From Chara braunii (taxonomy: Eukaryota > Streptophyta > Charophyceae > Charales > Characeae): a DNA stretch of 52,469 nt. Below are positions 10,870 to 19,953 of this stretch, one piece after another. The stretch's first letter is position 1, and every line of letters begins with the position of its first letter. The translations under genes and the position numbers were made by a program. Location: positions 2,025,302 to 2,077,770 of the forward strand of contig BFEA01000258.1 of the NCBI GenBank assembly GCA_003427395.1, in the 5' to 3' direction. The notes beneath the pieces are model-generated. The model was not told where the DNA came from. It did no database searches and saw nothing but the letters and a program-made list of their open reading frames with translations.

Positions 10870-12800
10870 AACCTAGGGTCGGATATCGTACTCACCACTG
10901 TCGATGAACTTTACTACAAGGATATACGCCTTCCCAGGGGCATGCCTCTCCTCCAAGGATATGCAACGCTCTATCTTGTAGGGAAAAACTTCTCCACCGA
11001 TAAAAGGAACTAGGTTGTCCAGCGGTGCCACGATTGCCCGACAATAACCAGACTTGCCTAATTTTTAACTTCTCTTAATATCACCTTCAATCTTCTATTA
11101 TCATCATAAACTTTATGCTCTCCCTCTACTTCATAGATGCTAGGAAGTCCTTCAGCCATAACAAGATCTCATTTTCATTGCCAGGCGAGAGAACACTCAT
11201 GAGAAGCCTCGTCTCGAACTTCGAATCAGTGCTCAAAAACTTTAAAAAACAGCGACTTTAGGCTTATGATCAGATTGTCCTCTTTAACCTTGCCAACCAT
11301 AACAATAACTTCCAAAAGAGGTGTCATGTCTCTTCTGTCTATGAAGCTATCCGTAGTCATAAAAATTGGGAGTCTTTCAGACTATCTGACTCGTTTTCCT
11401 AATTTTACTCTCTCACGCAACCCTTGCAGCAGTTTCATTCCTTAAATGATGAATGTATACTCTCTTCAAATACTCTAAGTGACCTTTTTCTTCTTTTATT
11501 TTTTCTTGATCATAAACTTTCACATCAAGTTCGTCGGTTTTGAAAAATTTAACCACTGGAACAAAAAATACTAGATGTCCTTCTTTACAGACATCATGCC
11601 TTAGTATTTCGAAAGGGTTGTCAGTTTTAATCACTTTATCTAACCATCCTCTACCAATTATCACAATCACGATCACAGTCGCAATTGACATAGAGTCTCT
11701 GCATTCTACAATCATTGTCTTGGACTGGCTCTACTACCTCCAGCGAGACTATCTGCTGGTCGTTGCCTGGGTAGGATGGTCGCATCTCTCGCATGTAATA
11801 TCATTTTTTTTTTCATCCGAACTATTGCAATCCAACGGATGTCTAATCTTGGTCTGGTTCGTAATTGCTCCAAAAACACTCATTCGCATAAGCCTTAGAT
11901 AGTGCTCTACCATACCAATCTCGTCATGCCTAACCAATTTAGTGTTGCATCCTCTCACAAGTCCGATGAAAGTCACTCGTTGCTCGTCTAGATAGACCTC
12001 AAAGCAAAAAATTTCTCCGTCATCAGGGTTGTAGATATCGATCGACATAGCTCACCACTCTCGATCCCTTAATCCTTTCCGCCGCAGAAGTTAACAGGCA
12101 CAAGAGGGTTTGGGAACATCTCAAACTTTTTGGACAGAACACTCCACGTCACCTTATTTTCTTTTTCTTTCAACAACAGTCTTTCATCCAAGATATACTC
12201 AACAACTGCTATCAGCATGCCTCGTAATCAATCTATCTTCTTATCTTGACACTCACATACGGCCTCATATTATACTCGTTTGTATCGAGAAATCGAACTA
12301 CAAGGATGTATAGGGTCACATAATTATATTCCCAAGTCACACATTGCTCGATTATATATGGAAAAACATCGTGAGTCGTGATCCTAGTCACTGCCTCTAT
12401 CGCTTTAGTTACTGCTGACATAAGTTGCCTACCAGTTCTGTCTCCTCAGCGCTGCATTGATGATAGTTTGTCAATTCCTACCATCGCAGAATCCTTTGGG
12501 TATTGGCAGGGAATGAATCTTCTTGTAGATCCTAGGCAATAAGCTTTAACTCGCTCATATCCCTTGCTGTCTCAACTGATCTCTCTCTACTTTGACACAC
12601 TTCGCTCTAACATACCAGTTGGTAAAGAAATTCGGATCCCGATCCGTCGCTTCTAGGATGTAGGGTCAAATATCATAATCATTAGTGTCGAGAAATCTAG
12701 AGACAAGAGCATACACAGTCGTTGTATTTTTTACACAAATAGTACATTTGACAACCATATAGGGAAAGACACCACCACATGTGACACGAGTTAAGGCTTA
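10870..12800 (-). pseudogene. Internally repetitive, degenerate protein-coding region
   Basis: At least four minus-strand segments share one motif: 12792-12654 (GGVFPYMVVKC, YALVSRFLDTNDYDI), 12393-12250 (DVFPYIIEQC, YILVVRFLDTNEYNM), about 11620-11510 (FFVPVVKFFKTDELDV) and 11015-10874 (EVFPYKIERC, YILVVKFIDSGEYDI). The shared pattern is VFPY-x3-C then an aliphatic strand, (K/R)F and an acidic turn. Longer open pieces are 12048-11749, 11715-11413 and 12421-12233. Frames are broken between units. The family is unknown; repetition of the protein pattern despite DNA divergence suggests past selection on a repeat protein. Confidence 0.45.
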
Positions 12801-13104
12801 TAGCCTCTACGACATTATACTCTTTAGTTATCGTCTGTTTTTTTACTTATAGACTTGTCAAGCTGAGGACCAAGAAGAAGAATTCCAAGCCCTTGCTTGC
12901 AGGCCTGAATTACTTCAGATAGACTCTTATAAGAGACCCTTTATCTCGGAGCTTCTATAACTGAAAGTTTTTCCGACCTGAGTCAGGTCTTGTACGAATT
13001 GCGCTGGACTGCTGCCTAGTCACGGAGTATTGTGACCAGGGTCCGTTACCAGGAACTCAAAATTTTTTGAGTCGCCGGCAACGGTTCAATTTTTGGCGTG
13101 CCCC
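12800..13104. promoter_or_regulatory. Possible degraded primer-binding site (minus strand, 13071-13087)
   Basis: On the minus strand CCGTTGCCGGCGAC is reminiscent of the tRNA-Asp primer-binding site used by some plant gypsy elements (core CCGTTGCCGGGGA, recalled from family knowledge). It lies just past the end of repeat copy B, where a 5' LTR would end. The TGGCG start is not conserved, so this is weak. The rest of the stretch shows no gene. Confidence 0.3.
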
Positions 13105-13253
13105 CCCCACTTTCAGGGTCTGGTTCGATGTCCTTCCTTGAACCGACTGCAACGGGTTGGTGGATTGGTAGGCTGTCATGCAAAATTTTGGTAAATATAG
13201 AGAAGTCACATACAATAAAAGTGCATTTAGAAAACAGTCTTTGTCACTCTCAG

Positions 13254-13454
13254 TCATACACTTGAGCAGTTAGGATTATCCCTCCTGCCAGCGACGACAC
13301 GACTTAGAGTGAGGCGTTCGGGTTTATCGTTTGCACCTGACCCCATATAAAGGTCACACTCAAGCTCACCGGAGCCCTCATTATCCAAGAGTCCTTCAAG
13401 TGACCTTGAGTGTAACCTGTGTAATAAGAAAAGGAAAATAACATAACATCTCAC
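13254..13454 (-). pseudogene. Short conserved frame in repeat copy B
   Basis: A 66-residue minus-strand frame (MRCYVIFLFLLHRLHSRSLE ... ERLTLSRVVAGRRDNP) has a near-identical counterpart in copy A at 3979-3779 (MRCYAIFLFLLDRLHSRLLD ... ERLTLSRVVVGRRDNP). Conservation may simply reflect DNA similarity of the repeat. The hydrophobic start could mimic a signal peptide. No family recognised. Confidence 0.25.
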
Positions 13455-13755
13455 GCATCATAGAATAAATAACACTGAAAGAACAATAAGACAAGAAACC
13501 AGACTGCAAGAACATGACCAGAGATATGAGACTGAAGACTAGTACACATGGAAGCAAGGAGCAGTTATTGGAGGGCTGCAGTCACTGATAAGTCATAATA
13601 ATAATGTCAATAATACATCACAGTGACTGGAAGAAGTGAGTCTCAATCAATAATAATAAGTGGTACCCCCCTATGAGTTGGCCCTACTGTTGTCGAATCC
13701 TCATCCGATACACACTAGTCCTCCTCATCATTAAGAACCCGGGGTGCTATCGACT

Positions 13756-14073
13756 CTAGGACCACATAGCTGATCTCAAGAAGCGCTGCAGGACAATTTT
13801 GTTGATGTACGTCATGCATCTCGCCATCTCATTGTCCGCAACACTCCTGAGGTAGAGTTCCTCGACAAGAGTAGTATCGTCCGTAGCACCAATCAATATC
13901 TCGATCCGTCTCTTCCTGTCGATGTAAGCGTATGAAACCTTAAGGAAACAGTCTCCAAGATATGAGACTGGTCCTTCCACTCTTGAGGGTCCGACAACCG
14001 CCTCGGTCCTAGGCTCGCCTGACATATAGAAATCAATCTCCCTCGAGCAGATATCATGCAAGAAGATATACAA
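13756..14073 (-). pseudogene. Downstream part of the unrecognised copy B protein
   Basis: The frame 14073-13756 is in phase with the 14742-14134 frame and continues it after stops. It contains IDFYMSGE, VSYAYIDRKRRIEILIGAT and EELYLRSVADNEMARCMTYI and ends in SAMWS. The last two motifs are conserved in copy A (IANKEMARCITYI, SAMWS), including the terminal stop, which suggests the natural C-terminus. About 15 residues before VSYAYIDR are deleted relative to copy A. Function unknown. Confidence 0.4.
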
Positions 14074-14133
14074 TCCATCTTAATCTCGCTCTCCGTTGTC
14101 GCCACTTACTGACCTCCAATGCTCAAGCTATCA

Positions 14134-14742
14134 TCAACATGTTTCGTCTTTGTGGGTGTCCCAATCGAAGTAATCGCCAAGATCGACGTCGTTGGCACTG
14201 CATTGATCAAACTCTGACTCATCGGTCTCTGGTCTTTGCGTGCAGATGGTAATTGAGACCCGTGATTTAGCTATCTTGCTCCTGATCCGCTCGTCCTTCC
14301 GCTTCTTGTTACTCAGGGGCCTAGGATTGCACCCATCAAAATCGAAAAAGACACCACCAGAGGCTGAAGAGACCTGAGTGCACACCACATGAAGCCAATT
14401 GTCCCTCCAATGGCTCTCCATGAGGAATATGTAGTTGGTGATCCTGTCGTATGTGGCACCCTTCACCCCCTTTTCTGGCCCCTTTACCAAGTAGGTAATG
14501 ACCAGAGTGTGTCTGGAGGCCGATGACTCATTAGCCCTGATGTGCAAAGTTTGGTGAGCGTCATACCGGTAACGAAAACTCTCAACAAGTTTGCCCCAGT
14601 TCGGGGCTGCGCCTTGTTGACATGCCAGTTTGGACAATAATTGTGCCCCTGCGAGTACTGACACCTGGATCCTCCAGATGACAGGAACAATCAACAAGTT
14701 CCTCTCACTGGTCCCCAAGACAAGTAGGAGCTCACCAACCAC
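14134..14742 (-). CDS. Unrecognised protein in repeat copy B (202 aa), probably a fragment
   Basis: This is the longest frame of the duplicated repeat. Visible features: a hydrophobic N-terminus (MVGELLLVLG, LLIVPVIW), the middle ESHWRDNWLHVVCTQVSSAS, then VFFDFDGCNPRPL, a basic stretch (KKRKDERIRSKIAKSR) and an acidic end (DDVDL, DYFDWD-like). The central part is conserved in copy A. No family is recognised. Three consecutive in-frame stops follow at 14136-14128, but related sequence resumes in the same frame (LEHWRSVSGDNGER, then IDFYMSGE), so the gene was once longer. It may be an accessory ORF of the repeat or a captured gene. Confidence 0.4.
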   Translation of the reverse strand: MVGELLLVLGTSERNLLIVPVIWRIQVSVLAGAQLLSKLACQQGAAPNWGKLVESFRYRYDAHQTLHIRANESSASRHTLVITYLVKGPEKGVKGATYDRITNYIFLMESHWRDNWLHVVCTQVSSASGGVFFDFDGCNPRPLSNKKRKDERIRSKIAKSRVSITICTQRPETDESEFDQCSANDVDLGDYFDWDTHKDETC

Positions 14743-14749
14743 GTCAAAT

Positions 14750-15130
14750 CAGCAAGTCACAACATAGGCCCAACTGAATAGTGGTAAAGGCAATGTCTGG
14801 GCCTACCTGAATGGGCCTAGTCGAAAAAACGCAACAGAGTGGTGTCTGGGCTTGCCTGAGTGGGCCTAGCTGAATCAGCAATGAGCTGCTCAATGGAAAA
14901 AGGCCCGCCTGAATGGGCCCGCCTGAACAACAACAACTCTGTGGAGGGGCCTGCTTGAATGGGCTCGACTGATCAGCAGCAGCGCGATGGAAGGGCCTGC
15001 CTGAATGGGCCCGGCTGAACAGCAGCAAGTTCAAGTTGACGGAAGAGCCCGCCTGAATGGGCTCGGCTGAATAACAACAACTCGACGGAAGGGCCCGCCT
15101 GAATGGGTCTGCCTGAACAACAGCAGCAAC
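14750..15130. repeat. Minisatellite, GGGCCCGCCTGAATGGG-type units
   Basis: Irregular tandem units combine a GGGCC(C/T)GCCTGAATGGG core with CAACAACAACTC(G/T)-type linkers and ACGGAAGGGCC. The same array, with fewer units, ends repeat copy A at 5220-5466. Confidence 0.8.
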
Positions 15131-15555
15131 TTGAACTCAATATAATGCTATCACGAAAAAGTGTCTCTGCTACAAATAGATTCAGAATATGAGGACTGGG
15201 ACTGTCAATATCGTCGTGGCAAAGGACCGATCAGCAGGGCATTGCCTATGTAGGGACCCATCGCAAATGTCGGATGCACTTGTACTGCGCTGCATGAAAC
15301 TGGACCACAAATATCATCTGCGATGGAAAAATACAGTTTGCACAGGAACTGAATCGCAATTATCGTCTATGTAAGGACTGACTTAGCATTGTTTGGCAAG
15401 GAACTGATCAACAAGGGATCAAAAACAGCGGAGTGAGAATGTAAATCCTTCCAACAACAGCACTCAGGCATCAATCGGATGGCACATGGTCCCAAACCAA
15501 TCGGATCAAAAGAGAGTGTGCTCTAGAGTCGCCATATCAATAGGGCGCATGCTCT
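15131..15555. other. Spacer without recognisable gene
   Basis: Contains degenerate repetition of the words AAGGA(C/A)(C/T)GAT and GGACTG/GGACC about every 60-80 bp. The short frame 15189-15374 has no support. Confidence 0.35.
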
Positions 15556-15559
15556 AGAG

Positions 15560-16020
15560 TCATGGCGCGCACCCAAACAACGATGTAAGGCATGGGCGCA
15601 CACTAAATCAGCGATAGTAGGCATGGGCGCGCACTAAAAACATTAATACCAAGCCTGGTCGACACTAAATCATCAACGACAAGCTTAGGCACGCACTCAA
15701 TCAGCAAGTTTGGGCTTGGGCGCGCACTCAATCATCAAGTTTGAGCCTGGGCGTGCTCCGAATCAGAAAGTTCAAGCTGAGGCGTGCACTCAAACAACCA
15801 ATTTAAGCCCGGGTGCTTACCAAATCAGTAAGTCCAAGCTAGAGCGCGCACTCAAACAGCCTGTTTGAGCCTGGGCACGCACCAAATCAGTAAGTTCAAG
15901 CTGGAGCTCGTACTCAAACAACCTATTTGAGCCTAGGCGCTCACCAAATCATTCAACCCAAACCTGTGCGAGCGCTGAAATAGCCAGCCCAAGCCTGGGC
16001 GCTCACCCACAGTAATTGTC
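15560..16020. repeat. 31-bp tandem array
   Basis: Units of about 31 bp with core GCGCGCACTCAAT/ACA(A/G)C start near 15564, 15596, 15627, 15658, 15689, 15720, 15751 and 15782 and continue to about 16020. Some units contain an inverted repeat such as CTCAAACA/TGTTTGAG near 15851-15870. Confidence 0.82.
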
Positions 16021-16199
16021 ACAGGGGCCCGAATAAGGAAGTGCGCGAAAGCGCACTGGTCGGGAACGTCAGTATCACACAGATCCGAATTAACAATGTC
16101 GCACAGATCCGAATAATCAGCAATGTCACATGGACCTAAATAATAATCATACAAATAGCATTGACGCATGAGCAGCAATGTCACGAGATTTGCAGTGTC

Positions 16200-17000
16200 C
16201 CACATATGAAGCGCAAATAGATGCACTTGCTCAAGATGAGAAATGTCCACACATAAAGTGCGTGTGTGCGCAATTGCTCAAGATCGGCAATGCCCACATA
16301 TGAAGTGTGCATGGGCGCCCAGGCTCAAGATCATAAATGTCCATGCATGAAATGCGCATGGGCGCACAAGCTCAAGGTCAGAGACATCCACAGATGAACT
16401 GCATGTTGGCGCACACTAGCTCAAGATCAACAATGGCGACAGATGAAGTGCGCATGGTCGCACACGCTCAAGATCATAAATGTCCACGAATGAAGTGCGC
16501 ATGGGTGCACAGGCTCAAGATTAGAGATGTCCACGGATGAAGTGCGTGTGGGCGCACTAGCTCAAGATCAGCAATGCCCACAAATGAAGTGTGCATGGGC
16601 GCACGGGCTCGCGATCAGCAATGTCTATTGATGAAATACGCATGGGCGCACAGGTTCAGGATAGTCAATGTCCCACAAATAAAGTGTGCGTGAGCGTGCA
16701 GGACTAGGATCGACAATGTCCCATAGATGAAGTGCGTGTGAGCGCACAAGTTCAGGATCAGCAATGTCCCACTAATGAAGTGCGCGCGAGCGCACAGGTC
16801 CACAATCAGCAACATTCCTCAGATGAAGTGCGCGTGAGTGCACTGGTTCAAGATCGACAATGTTCCACGACGAAGCGCTCGTGAGCGCACTGGCTCAAGA
16901 TCGACAATGTTCCTTAGATGAAGTGCGTGTGAGCGCACTGGTACAGGATTAGCAATGTCGCACGGATGAAGTGCGCATGAGTGTGCCAATGAAAGTACCG
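16200..17000. repeat. 47/48-bp tandem array with palindromic core
   Basis: The word AAGTGCGC recurs at 16446, 16493, 16540, 16587, 16634, 16682, 16730 and 16778, a spacing of 47 then 48 bp. Each unit has a dyad of the form GTGCGC(A/G)TG(A/G)GCGCAC; most variants keep pairing through G-T wobble. Units upstream to about 16200 and downstream to about 17000 are more degenerate. Confidence 0.88.
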
Positions 17001-17510
17001 ATCAGATCTGCAACTTCGGGCAGATCCGGACCAACTATGATATGCGAGTGGGCGCGCCAATTAAACCGACATTAAAGTACTTATCAGATCAGCAACTGCG
17101 GGCAGACTCCGATCAACTGTGATGCGCGTGTGGACGTGCCAATTTAGCCAGTATGGAACTACTAATAATATCGGCAACAGCGGGTAGATCCCGACCAACT
17201 GTGATGCGTGCGTGGGCGTGCCAATTAAGCCAATATGAAATTGCAGCAACTGCGGGCCGATCCCAACCAACTGTGATGCGCGCTTGGGCTTTCCAATTAA
17301 GCCAATATAAAATTACCGATCAGATCAGCAACTGCAGGCAGATCCCGACTAACTGTGATGGGCGTGTGTGCGCGCCAATTAAGCCAATACGAAATTACCG
17401 ATCAGATCAGAAACTGCGAGCACATCCCGACCAACTGTGATGTGCACGTGGGCGTGCCAATTAAACCAACATTAAAGTACTGATCAGACCAGCAACTGCG
17501 AGCGTATGCG
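17000..17510. repeat. ~82-bp tandem array
   Basis: Units carry GATCAGCAACTGCGGGCAGA, then CCGACCAACTGTGATG and CCAATTAAGCCAATA. Starts fall near 17008, 17092, 17173, 17244, 17327, 17408 and 17490, mostly 81-84 bp apart with one short unit of about 71 bp. Confidence 0.88.
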
Positions 17511-17569
17511 GTAGATAGGAGCACACAGATCTAGGGTTTGAAGCAGGGCAAGAGTGAACGCACGAACCG

Positions 17570-17660
17570 GGGGGAGAGAGTGAGAGAGAGGGGGAGAGAG
17601 AAGGGGAGAAAGGAGGAGCGAGAGGAAGGGGAGATGAGAAAAGGAGGCGGGGTGAGCAAG
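17570..17660. repeat. Purine-rich (GA) low-complexity tract
   Basis: Interrupted GAGAGG repeats on the plus strand; pyrimidine-rich leader on the minus strand, just downstream of the TATA box. Confidence 0.85.
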
Positions 17661-17734
17661 CAGCAGAAGTGCAGCAGCTCAAAATCAGACACCTTGGCTA
17701 CTGCCCCCGCCAGAAGCTGCACAACCTTACCTCT

Positions 17735-17770
17735 CCCTTACCTCTTGAGTGACAGGGCCTCTCTTTTATA
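17735..17770 (-). promoter_or_regulatory. Candidate Pol II core promoter (TATA box, minus strand)
   Basis: The minus strand reads TATAAAAGAG (plus 17761-17770). Downstream on the minus strand there is a long pyrimidine-rich leader (plus 17655-17570) and AAACCCTAGATCTG (plus about 17526-17539), a layout typical of plant 5' leaders. A transcript would start near 17735 and run through the 82-, 47- and 31-bp arrays toward the copy B reading frame. The 83-bp array would sit upstream of the promoter. An LTR promoter is a reasonable alternative. Inference from motif and context only. Confidence 0.45.
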
Positions 17771-17869
17771 GTGGGAGGTCAGGTAGTCTAGCCCAAGTGC
17801 AGCAGTTCCATGGTTGGGGTCGGGGCTAAAAATAGACCAGGCTTGTGCTAAAATTAGGACCAGTTCAGA

Positions 17870-18440
17870 CCTTGGGATACGAACAGTTAGTCCTAGGCAG
17901 CCGAACAGTCAGTCCCACGCTAAAAATAATGTGAGACTGTGCTAATTTTAGCACAGGCCTGGGGCAGGTCCAATCCCGAGTAGACGAACAATCACTCCCT
18001 CGCTAAAAATAGCGTTCGACTGTGCTGATTTTAGCACGGGACTGGTGTAGGCCCAATCCCAATTAGACGAACAGTCAGTCCCATGCTAAAAATAGTGTGG
18101 GACTGTGCTAATTTTAGCACGAGACTAGGGCAGGTCCAGTCTCAAGTAGACGAACAATCAGTCCCAGGCTAAAAGTAGTGTGGGACTATGCTAATTTTAG
18201 CACAGGACTGGGGCAGGTCCAGTCCCAAGCAGACGAACAATCAGTCCCACACAAAAAAATAGCGTGGGGCTGTGCGAATTTTAGCACAGGGCTGGGGTAG
18301 TTTCAATCCCAAGTAGGCAAACAGTTAGTCCCTCGCTAAAAGTAGCGTGCGACTGTGTTAATTTTAGAATGGGATTGAGATAGGATCGACTTTGGAAAAC
18401 GAAGAGTCAATCCCGCGCCTAAAATAACACGTGACCTTAT
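17870..18440. repeat. 83-bp tandem array made of three hairpins per unit
   Basis: The word GCTAAAA recurs at 17919, 18002, 18085, 18168, about 18251 (degenerate), 18335 and about 18419: period 83-84 bp. One unit shows three adjacent dyads: 18076-18105 (13-bp stem with two G-T pairs, AAAA loop), 18105-18120 (GTGCTAA tt TTAGCAC) and 18121-18143 (GAGACT/AGTCTC). Other units change stem bases in pairs. The array lies upstream of the minus-strand TATA box. Confidence 0.9.
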
Positions 18441-18558
18441 TTTAATTATTACTAGGGCCCAGTTATTCATTTACGTGGCCGTTTTGGGTTGTTCCTCTTC
18501 CGACCATGTTATGAGGTCGCGTCGGTCCAGTCCCAACCGGTCAAACTTAATTTTCTCA

Positions 18559-19143
18559 CTATCCCTTGGTCCGTTTCAAGTGTCGTTTGGGCCGAGCCCC
18601 ACTCATTCGTCCCTTGCGGTCGCGATGGTTCAGTCTAAAGGGGACGATCAAGCCTCCTGAGGACTGTACCGCCGCACTGTCTTTTCCGTGGCCTTGGCCC
18701 CGAGGAATTTTAACTGATGTATTAAGGTCCGGTTGACTATGACCACGGACAGCCTTTGGCGCAGATTTGACACGACGCGGAGGCTGACCACGTTGAGTCA
18801 AATTTCGTTGATGTGACGCGTCGACCTCCAACAACGGGGTTGGAGGTGGAAGAGTCGGGGAGGGTACCCTAGCGATGGGGGAGTCACAAACTGAAGGGTT
18901 CCCAAAGTGGGAAGTGAGGAGACAACTTGAAGCACGAGGGGGAGTGCTCCGAGCCGTAATGCCACGACCGATGCGGGGAGCTATGAAGCGGCACCGGGAT
19001 GGGTAGATGAGCCTGGCTGCCCAGATACCGGTATCTGGCGGTATCTCGCTTCGGGGGTCGACGGTAGGTTGTTTGACGAGTGGAGGTAGGCAGGAGTCTG
19101 CTAGGCTGTTGGCTGACTGCCTACACTGGGCATAGCTCTTCAT
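18559..19143 (-). CDS. Hypothetical protein (194 aa), doubtful
   Basis: An uninterrupted minus-strand frame of 194 codons. The product is rich in Pro, Arg and Ser (SPTLPPPTPLLEVD; HRDRKGRMSGARPKRHLKR) and looks disordered with a basic tail. No domain is recognised. The first 20 or so codons lie in the 181-bp tandem duplication, and no promoter or splice signal was found next to it. It could be a chance frame in GC-rich repeat DNA. Confidence 0.2.
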   Translation of the reverse strand: MKSYAQCRQSANSLADSCLPPLVKQPTVDPRSEIPPDTGIWAARLIYPSRCRFIAPRIGRGITARSTPPRASSCLLTSHFGNPSVCDSPIARVPSPTLPPPTPLLEVDASHQRNLTQRGQPPRRVKSAPKAVRGHSQPDLNTSVKIPRGQGHGKDSAAVQSSGGLIVPFRLNHRDRKGRMSGARPKRHLKRTKG

Positions 19144-19437
19144 AATAAAGAGTTGTTCATGTTCGGTGTGAAACTGGAGCTAGCCTAGTAGGTTGACATA
19201 CGAGACTCTCACCCGGCAGCTACCAAGATCGAGCCTGATGTTGCACTACTTCGTTTGACGGTGGGGGCACACAGGAGTCTGCTAGGCAGTTGGCTGGCAG
19301 CCTGCACTGGGCATAGCTTTTCATAATGAAGAGTTGTTCATGTTCGGTGTGAAACAAGAGCTAGCCTAGTAGGTTGACATATAAGACTCTCACCCGGCCG
19401 CTACCAAGATAGAGCCTGATGCTGCACTACTTGGGCT
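19070..19437 (+). repeat. 181-bp tandem duplication
   Basis: Two units in tandem: CAGGAGTCTGCTAGGC at 19091 and 19272, GAGTTGTTCATGTTCGGTGT in both, then AGCTAGCCTAGTAGGTTGAC and CTCACCCGG(C)CGCTACCAAG. Units differ at scattered positions (roughly 90% identical by eye). Confidence 0.9.
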
Positions 19438-19458
19438 AGCTCCTTTTGGAGCAGCCCA

Positions 19459-19953
19459 ATGGGAAAGCCAAGGGGCGCGATCGATTTCGACCGCGTTGTC
19501 GAGCGCATCGGCTCGACACTACTCGAGGGCAGAGCGGGACCCTCCCGGCCGTGTCATGCAGGAGTTGGTCTAAATCCTTGTCGCGATACATACATGGAGC
19601 TTCCGCAAGTCGCTCCAGCCGAGTGCGCCAGCCATACCTCTTGCGAGCCCCTACGACAGGATAGGGCCTACGCGAGGTACGGCTTACCTCTACCTTACGA
19701 GAGTTGTTACCTCCCTTCGGTGGGCGTATCCCCGCCGAGCTACCAATCCACAGTACGAAAGCTAATCAGTTGCTATCGCAGAGGTGGACCGCCGAGGGCG
19801 TTTCTCGTTTGCTGTAGCATAGGGGGTACGCGCGGTACTACGCCTTTATCGGACCCACACGCGAACCGATATCTCGGGGGGCTGAGGTCCCAAGCGCGAT
19901 TCGTCTTCGGTCGACTAGGACGCATCCCACACGCCACGCGCACACCACTATAA
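19459..19953 (+). CDS. Hypothetical frame (164 aa) inside dispersed repeat E
   Basis: Open for 164 codons on the plus strand (start GKPRGAIDFDRVVERIGSTL after the Met). It overlaps repeat family E almost exactly. The inverted copy at 9.39-9.86 kb has stops in the equivalent frame, so the frame is not conserved. A second overlapping frame (19446-19664) is also open, a sign of composition rather than selection. No family recognised. Confidence 0.2.
   Translation: MGKPRGAIDFDRVVERIGSTLLEGRAGPSRPCHAGVGLNPCRDTYMELPQVAPAECASHTSCEPLRQDRAYARYGLPLPYESCYLPSVGVSPPSYQSTVRKLISCYRRGGPPRAFLVCCSIGGTRGTTPLSDPHANRYLGGLRSQARFVFGRLGRIPHATRTPL
19490..19927 (+). repeat. Dispersed repeat family E, plus copy
   Basis: Counterpart of the minus-strand copy at 9389-9860; see that entry for matching blocks. 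Homology ends with GGTCGACTAGGACG in both copies. Confidence 0.72.

Larger units (their letters stand above)
13105..15130 (-). repeat. Long dispersed repeat, copy B (possible LTR)
   Basis: Direct copy of 3610-5467, longer by about 160 bp at 14474-14630 and by several minisatellite units at its distal end. The two copies are about 9.5 kb apart in the same orientation. A PBS-like motif next to this copy and an A-tract next to copy A (on the minus strand) fit a 5'/3' LTR pair, but LTR ends and target-site duplications could not be located. Confidence 0.72.

Noticed and set aside
15560-18440. CRISPR array
   Set aside because: Units are contiguous tandem repeats without unique spacers, and the context is a eukaryotic nuclear genome with plant retrotransposons.
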